Source of the DNA: WRIS01 sp031549175
GTDB lineage: Bacteria > Actinomycetota > Coriobacteriia > Coriobacteriales > Eggerthellaceae
Reading direction: 5' to 3'
DNA length: 8,819 nucleotides
NCBI GenBank assembly: GCA_031549175.1
Contig: JAVBQH010000135.1
Span: forward strand, 1 to 8,819
Part shown: piece by piece, positions 5,424 through 8,819 of the stretch
Layout: every line of letters starts with the position of its first letter
Position numbering within the stretch: the stretch's first letter is position 1
The notes under the pieces: generated by a model
The model's database searches: none
Told to the model about the DNA's origin: nothing
The model's input: the letters and a program-made list of their open reading frames with translations, nothing else
Program-made: the position numbers and the translations under genes

Positions 5424-6647
5424 ATGAACGAGATCAAATGCCCTAGTTGCGGGCAAGTTTTCCAGGTCGATGAGTCCGGCTTTGCCGACATCGTCAAACA
5501 GGTCCGAGACGCAGAATTTGTGAAAGACCTGCACGAGCGGGAGCGGCTTTTGGAAGCCGACAAGGCCCAGGCGGTCGAACTGGCTTCGATCAGTGTAAAG
5601 GCCGAAATGAAAGACGACGTCGCAAAGCGCGATGCGGAAATCGCCGCACTCAAAGCGGCCATCAGCTCATTCGAAACCGAAAAGCAGCTGGCGGTGACCA
5701 AGGCGGTAAGCGCCGTGGAAAAAGAACGGGACAGCCTTTCGGCCGAGATAAAGATCAAGGAGAGCGAAAAGGTACAGCTTGAGGCCTCTTACCAGGTGAA
5801 GCTCACCGAGCAGCTGAAGCAGAAGGACGAGATAATCTCTTATAAAGAAGGCGAGATCGAGCGCTACAAGGAACTCAAGTCGAAGCTTTCTACAAAGATG
5901 GTGGGGGAAACCCTTGAGCAGCATTGCGAGGTCGAGTTCAACAAACTGCGCGCCACCGGATTCCAGAATGCCTACTTCGAGAAAGACAACGATGCGAGCA
6001 GGGGCAGCAAGGGCGACTATATCTACCGGGAATCCGACAAGGAAGGCAACGAGATCATCTCCATCATGTTCGAGATGAAGAACGAAAACGACGAGACGGC
6101 AACCAAGAAGAAGAACGAGGACTTCCTGAAAGAGCTCGACCGCGACCGCACTGAAAAGAAATGCGAGTACGCCGTACTGGTCTCGCTGCTCGAACCCGAT
6201 AACGAGCTCTACAACTCGGGCATTGTCGATAAGAGCCATCGCTTTGAGAAGATGTATGTGGTACGCCCGCAGTTCTTCATCCCTCTGATCACAATCTTGC
6301 GAAACGCAGCTTTGAACTCGCTCAAGTACAAATCCGAACTCGCGCTGGTGAAAAGCCAAAACCTTGACATCACCAACTTCGAGGAAGAGATGGAGGAGTT
6401 CAAGAAAGGTTTTGCCCGCAATTACGACCTTGCAAGCAGGAAATTCAAAACCGCCATCGACGAGATCGACAAGACCATCACGCATCTGCAAAAGACCAAA
6501 GAGGCCTTGCTTTCGTCGGAAAACAACCTCCGCCTGGCGAACAACAAGGCAGAGGACCTCACCATCAAAAGGCTGACGCGGAAAAACCCCACTATGAAGG
6601 CGAAGTTCGAAGACCTGGAAAAAAACGGCAAAAAGGACAAGCAATAG
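5424..6647 (+). CDS. DUF2130 domain protein: zinc-finger-like N-terminus, coiled coil, nuclease-like core
   Basis: A 407-aa protein. The ATG at 5424 has AGAAGG 7 nt upstream. The N-terminus has a CPSC motif (Cys6, Cys9) like half a zinc ribbon. Residues about 25-155 are Glu/Lys/Ala-rich heptads, a long coiled coil. The DUF2130 domain spans about 155-390. It contains GSKGDYIYRE (194-203) and ISIMFEMKNE (212-221), so Asp198, Glu217 and Lys219 fit the D...ExK catalytic pattern of PD-(D/E)XK nucleases, and CEYAVLVSLLE (247-257) follows as a core strand. A second Lys/Glu-rich coiled coil closes the protein. The domain is widespread, also on plasmids and in mobile regions, and no member I know of has a settled function; DNA cleavage is inferred only from the motif. 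It lies 110 nt after the ATPase gene and could be part of the same accessory unit. Confidence 0.9.
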   Translation: MNEIKCPSCGQVFQVDESGFADIVKQVRDAEFVKDLHERERLLEADKAQAVELASISVKAEMKDDVAKRDAEIAALKAAISSFETEKQLAVTKAVSAVEKERDSLSAEIKIKESEKVQLEASYQVKLTEQLKQKDEIISYKEGEIERYKELKSKLSTKMVGETLEQHCEVEFNKLRATGFQNAYFEKDNDASRGSKGDYIYRESDKEGNEIISIMFEMKNENDETATKKKNEDFLKELDRDRTEKKCEYAVLVSLLEPDNELYNSGIVDKSHRFEKMYVVRPQFFIPLITILRNAALNSLKYKSELALVKSQNLDITNFEEEMEEFKKGFARNYDLASRKFKTAIDEIDKTITHLQKTKEALLSSENNLRLANNKAEDLTIKRLTRKNPTMKAKFEDLEKNGKKDKQ

Positions 6648-6668
6648 ATGTGCCGTTAGGCAGGGGCT

Positions 6669-6683
6669 TGGGTCCTCGACCCA
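6669..6683 (+). terminator. Short GC-rich hairpin downstream of the DUF2130 gene, no U-run
   Basis: TGGGTC (6669-6674) and GACCCA (6678-6683) pair across CTC, 22 nt after the stop codon. CAGGGG flanks it on both sides (6661-6666 and 6684-6689). No T-run follows, so intrinsic termination is doubtful; it may only protect the 3' end or mark an old insertion. Confidence 0.25.
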
Positions 6684-6838
6684 CAGGGGAACGGCGAGGC
6701 AATGGTGGCGAAGAGATTTGGCATGCGGCGCTGCGCCCGGCAGGGAGCCATCAGTGTTATACGCAGGGGACTATACGCGCATTGTCTTTGCAGCTGTCGT
6801 TCGGGTTTCATGAAACGCTGTTTGGGAAAAAACGTTCC

Positions 6839-6866
6839 CCTCTGAAGAGGTGCCAGGTATTCTGGC
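6839..6866. repeat. Two adjacent small hairpins
   Basis: CCTCT-GA-AGAGG (6839-6850) is followed directly by GCCAG-GTATT-CTGGC (6852-6866). Each has 5 perfect base pairs. Together with the next repeats they form a run of stem-loops up to the terminator at 6991, consistent with a structured RNA read on the plus strand. Confidence 0.45.
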
Positions 6867-6869
6867 CGC

Positions 6870-6896
6870 TGAGTCGTACAGTTCATACATGACTCA
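6870..6896. repeat. Inverted repeat TGAGTC...GACTCA
   Basis: TGAGTC (6870-6875) and GACTCA (6891-6896) are exact reverse complements with a 15-nt spacer. On the plus-strand RNA the stem extends by a G-U and a U-A pair. It may be a stem of the same structured RNA or an operator. Confidence 0.45.
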
Positions 6897-6904
6897 CCCC
6901 TATC

Positions 6905-6985
6905 CTGAGCTTCAATGGGATTGAGTATTTAGCTACCCCGCCCAACCACCCGTAATACTCAAGCCCGCGAGAATTGAAGCTTCAG
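6905..6985. repeat. Nested 81-nt inverted repeat (long hairpin or small palindromic element)
   Basis: Outer arms CTGAGCTTCAAT (6905-6916) and ATTGAAGCTTCAG (6973-6985) pair over 12 bp with one bulged base. Inner arms TTGAGTATT (6921-6929) and AATACTCAA (6954-6962) pair perfectly over 9 bp. The internal loop is asymmetric (4 against 10 nt), and the 24-nt terminal loop is C-rich. It could be a structured RNA stem, a miniature transposable element, or a recombination site. No flanking target duplication is evident. Confidence 0.6.
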
Positions 6986-6990
6986 AACCC

Positions 6991-7027
6991 GAGGTCGTCA
7001 TTCCAACGTGGCGGCCTCTTTCCTTTG
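6991..7027 (+). terminator. Rho-independent terminator on the plus strand
   Basis: GAGGTCGTCAT (6991-7001) and GTGGCGGCCTC (7008-7018) form 11 consecutive pairs on plus-strand RNA, three of them U-G wobbles, with a 6-nt loop (TCCAAC), followed by TTTCCTTTG. The wobbles would be A-C mismatches on the opposite strand, so this points to plus-strand transcription. It lies 344 nt after the DUF2130 stop and 173 nt before the surface protein gene. It may end a separate small RNA or a long 3' region, or act as a leader terminator for the surface gene. Confidence 0.65.
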
Positions 7028-7058
7028 ATACCGTTCGCCTGTTACACGGAGCTTTCGT

Positions 7059-7178
7059 ATGTCGTTGGGGCGCACGGATCGCTTTTTGGGAGAGATGTAT
7101 CCCAAACATCAGCACGAAACCTATATTTCACCGTTGAGTAATTATGTGATGCCATGTCGTTTCAAAGGGGTATCGCTT
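7059..7178 (+). repeat. Split direct repeat ATGTCGTT...ATCGCTT upstream of the surface protein gene
   Basis: ATGTCGTT followed by ATCGCTT occurs at 7059-7066 with 7078-7084, and again at 7154-7161 with 7172-7178. The gaps are 11 and 10 nt, and both contain GGGG. The two composite sites start 95 nt apart in the leader. They may be duplicated regulator sites or the remains of a small duplication. Confidence 0.4.
7085..7106. promoter_or_regulatory. Perfect 7-bp inverted repeat upstream of the surface protein gene
   Basis: TTTGGGA (7085-7091) and TCCCAAA (7100-7106) are exact reverse complements with an 8-nt loop, 95 nt upstream of the ATG. It is either a hairpin in the leader RNA or a regulator site. 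It sits next to the direct repeat 7059-7084. Confidence 0.45.
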
Positions 7179-7200
7179 AACCAAGAGTGAAAGGGTGAAT

Positions 7201-8819
7201 ATGACACTACACAACCAGATAGCACGACAAAAAGGAGCGGTTGGCAATTCCAGCCGCAAGCTGTTCATGGTTTTCATGAGCATACTGCTGGCCTTAACCT
7301 GTCTACCGGTTCTTCCGGGGAACGTGAAGGAGGCCTACGCCGAGACGGCTTCTACAACCGTTGTAGTTCCCGGCACGGTTACCGGTAGTTCCGGCATGCG
7401 GTCTAACGGAGATGGGACGATGTCTCATATAAACTGGCCTGGCGGACCCAGCGGACCCGAGGCTTACGGCGTTCTTTGCCCTGAAGGCCTTTCGACCAAC
7501 CCGCCTATCGCAAATTTAGTTGTTCCAGGATATCCTTCAGTTAATAATGGATTGAGACCCCAGGTAGAGGTGACGGGTATATCGAGTTCAGGCGGTGCCT
7601 ACCCAGGGTATAACGATATCACGTGTAAGCTTAGTTGGTCAGCGAAGTCCTTTTCCGTTGGGCAATATACGTATTCGGTTCCTGCGGGTGCATGCTATAC
7701 CACATTTGCCATACCATCACAAAACAACAGCTTCCCACCAGCATCGATCAATGTCACCGTCACGAAAACCGAGAAGTTTAACCCTATCGTTACTTCTTCT
7801 CCGACGCTTGCCAAGACGATCGGCGACACCATTTCGTCAGCTGCAGACTGGTCGAGTGGAATAACGGCAACATGGGGCAAAACCACTGCCAATACGATTC
7901 CAAGCATGGGGGCTATCACTGATACATCGCTTGTTGGTGGAACCGATGTTGATCTGTCAACTGCAGGTACGGTATTTGATCGGGTAGGCGTCAAAAACCA
8001 CAGCTACAAGATTGAAGACGATCATGCTTTGAGCCTGCTTACCCCTGATGGAACTTTCACAAATACGGTGCGCAACATCGTTATCATGGCTGCACAAGCG
8101 CCGGCTTTCACGGTCAAGTACGCCGCAGGCGCCACCGACAAGGATGGCAACGCCATTGGGGGCACCGCCTACACAGGCACCGGCGATTCTTGGTACTCGA
8201 CCGGATGGACCAACCAGGCGCTCGAGATCGAGGCCTCGCACTCGGATCCGGGAACCTACGAGACGGTCATCAGGAAATACGACCCGTTTGCTGCCCCTTC
8301 CTCAATCAACGCAGCGATTGACACAGCCAACGCACATCTCATCAACATACCGGCATACCAGACGCAGTCGGCGAATACCACCGGCACGGGCTTCACCGCA
8401 ATCCTGCGGGCGGAAGACCCCATGAACCCGGGAACCTATATCGACCTTTCACCTGAGACGGCAAAGAGCCTCGTCAAGGTTGATACGACAAACCCGGTTC
8501 CCGGCGTTACCTATGTAGCCGGCGTGTTCACCGACACCTCGACCGACGCGCTTTCCGGCATCGATGCCTCGCGCCAGAAGATCGCCGCCGTTCCTGCGGG
8601 CAGCCCGGCTCCGGCAAACGCCGCCTACGGCAGCTTCGCATCGCTCAGCCTGAGTCCCGGTTTCTACGATGTGTACGTATGGGCTTGGGACAATGCGGGC
8701 AACAACGTGAAGCAGCTCATGCTTCCGAACCAGTTTATCCTGTCCACCGCTGCGCCCACCATCGACGGCGAGCTTGCGTCCGGCCCCGATCTTGGCGACC
8801 CGCTTGCACGCGGCACCAG
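7201..8819 (+). CDS. Large secreted cell-surface protein with Ig-like features (runs off right edge)
   Basis: Open from ATG 7201 to the window end, 539 codons, with no stop. AAAGGG lies 5 nt upstream. Residues 1-47 are a signal peptide: a basic start with KGAVGNSSRK, a hydrophobic core FMVFMSILLALTCLPVLPG (22-40) and a cleavage site after AYA47. The mature part is rich in Thr, Ser, Ala, Gly and Pro and poor in Cys (93, 142, 165), as in extended wall proteins. Around 428-501 a segment has D-x-SGID (450-455) and YDVYVWAWDNAGN (489-501), the signature of bacterial Ig-like domains that end in a DNAGN turn. The C-terminus, where an LPXTG or cell-wall-binding domain would be expected, is outside the window. 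An adhesin or wall-structural role is inferred. GC rises from 42% (line 7501) to 73% (line 8581), a mosaic look. Confidence 0.85.
   Translation, partial: MTLHNQIARQKGAVGNSSRKLFMVFMSILLALTCLPVLPGNVKEAYAETASTTVVVPGTVTGSSGMRSNGDGTMSHINWPGGPSGPEAYGVLCPEGLSTNPPIANLVVPGYPSVNNGLRPQVEVTGISSSGGAYPGYNDITCKLSWSAKSFSVGQYTYSVPAGACYTTFAIPSQNNSFPPASINVTVTKTEKFNPIVTSSPTLAKTIGDTISSAADWSSGITATWGKTTANTIPSMGAITDTSLVGGTDVDLSTAGTVFDRVGVKNHSYKIEDDHALSLLTPDGTFTNTVRNIVIMAAQAPAFTVKYAAGATDKDGNAIGGTAYTGTGDSWYSTGWTNQALEIEASHSDPGTYETVIRKYDPFAAPSSINAAIDTANAHLINIPAYQTQSANTTGTGFTAILRAEDPMNPGTYIDLSPETAKSLVKVDTTNPVPGVTYVAGVFTDTSTDALSGIDASRQKIAAVPAGSPAPANAAYGSFASLSLSPGFYDVYVWAWDNAGNNVKQLMLPNQFILSTAAPTIDGELASGPDLGDPLARGT

Larger units (their letters stand above)
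6648..7200. other. 553-nt intergenic region without a convincing gene, rich in inverted repeats
   Basis: No open frame here has a credible start, protein family or codon pattern; the 60-80-codon frames on either strand look random. The region instead holds a hairpin just after the DUF2130 stop (6669-6683), two small hairpins (6839-6850, 6852-6866), an inverted repeat (6870-6896), a nested 81-nt repeat (6905-6985), a terminator (6991-7027), a leader hairpin (7085-7106) and a split direct repeat (7059-7084 with 7154-7178). The density of structure ending in a terminator suggests a transcribed RNA rather than empty spacer. Confidence 0.6.

Noticed and set aside
6852..6867. Minus-strand GGCCAGAATACCTGGC resembles the B12 box of cobalamin riboswitches
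   Set aside because: The other conserved core elements of that riboswitch are not found next to it, and downstream on the minus strand lies only antisense to DUF2130. The plus-strand terminator also argues for the opposite orientation.
6650..6892. 80-codon plus-strand frame after DUF2130, and a similar minus-strand frame (6656-6886)
   Set aside because: Both have no ribosome site, a random-looking composition, and span hairpins. Neither resembles a protein family.
6888..6923. Very short frame MTHPYPELQWD as a possible leader peptide
   Set aside because: It has no ribosome site, no run of regulatory codons, and lies inside the inverted repeats; an 11-codon frame is expected by chance.

Overview
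The window reads as a chromosomal stretch of a strict anaerobe, most likely a Coriobacteriia/Eggerthellaceae-type actinobacterium. This is inference. It rests on the mixed but mostly GC-rich composition, a DUF1847 protein, the NuoF-type iron-sulfur / GltD-like flavoprotein fusion at the left edge, and a large secreted Ig-like surface protein at the right edge. No rRNA, tRNA or recognised transposase gene is visible, so taxonomy cannot be settled from the window.

Left part (1-2554): on the minus strand lie a cysteine-rich DUF1847 protein (717-1388) and, 222 nt downstream of it, the 5' end of an iron-sulfur oxidoreductase (3-494, GTG start, running off the left edge). The oxidoreductase has its own candidate promoter and a strong 10-bp-arm inverted repeat in its leader. 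Diverging from DUF1847 is a plus-strand gene for a zinc-ribbon membrane protein with four predicted helices and Pro/Ala/Gln-rich tails (1550-2554). A perfect 7-bp-arm palindrome sits in the shared intergenic region.

Middle (2555-6647): the zinc-ribbon gene converges on a minus-strand radical SAM/SPASM enzyme (2600-3961), with a perfect 31-bp palindrome between the two stops. Divergent from the radical SAM gene is an AT-richer AAA_14/DUF4143 ATPase (4114-5313), followed on the same strand by a DUF2130 coiled-coil protein with a nuclease-like core (5424-6647). A terminator-like hairpin straddles the ATPase stop codon, so the two may be separate transcripts. The ATPase differs enough in composition from its neighbours to suggest transfer.

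Right part (6648-8819): about 550 nt without a convincing gene but full of secondary structure. It holds several hairpins, a nested 81-nt inverted repeat, a strong plus-strand Rho-independent terminator at about 6991-7027, and then a leader with a 7-bp-arm hairpin and a split direct repeat. This leads into a secreted surface protein (7201 to the right edge) with a clear signal peptide and Ig-like features. GC rises sharply along that gene.

No single operon explains the window. The strongest leads for something undescribed are the structured, terminator-ended intergenic region at 6830-7030, the orphan radical SAM/SPASM enzyme with no visible precursor peptide, and the adjacent ATPase and DUF2130 genes, both of which carry nuclease-like domains.
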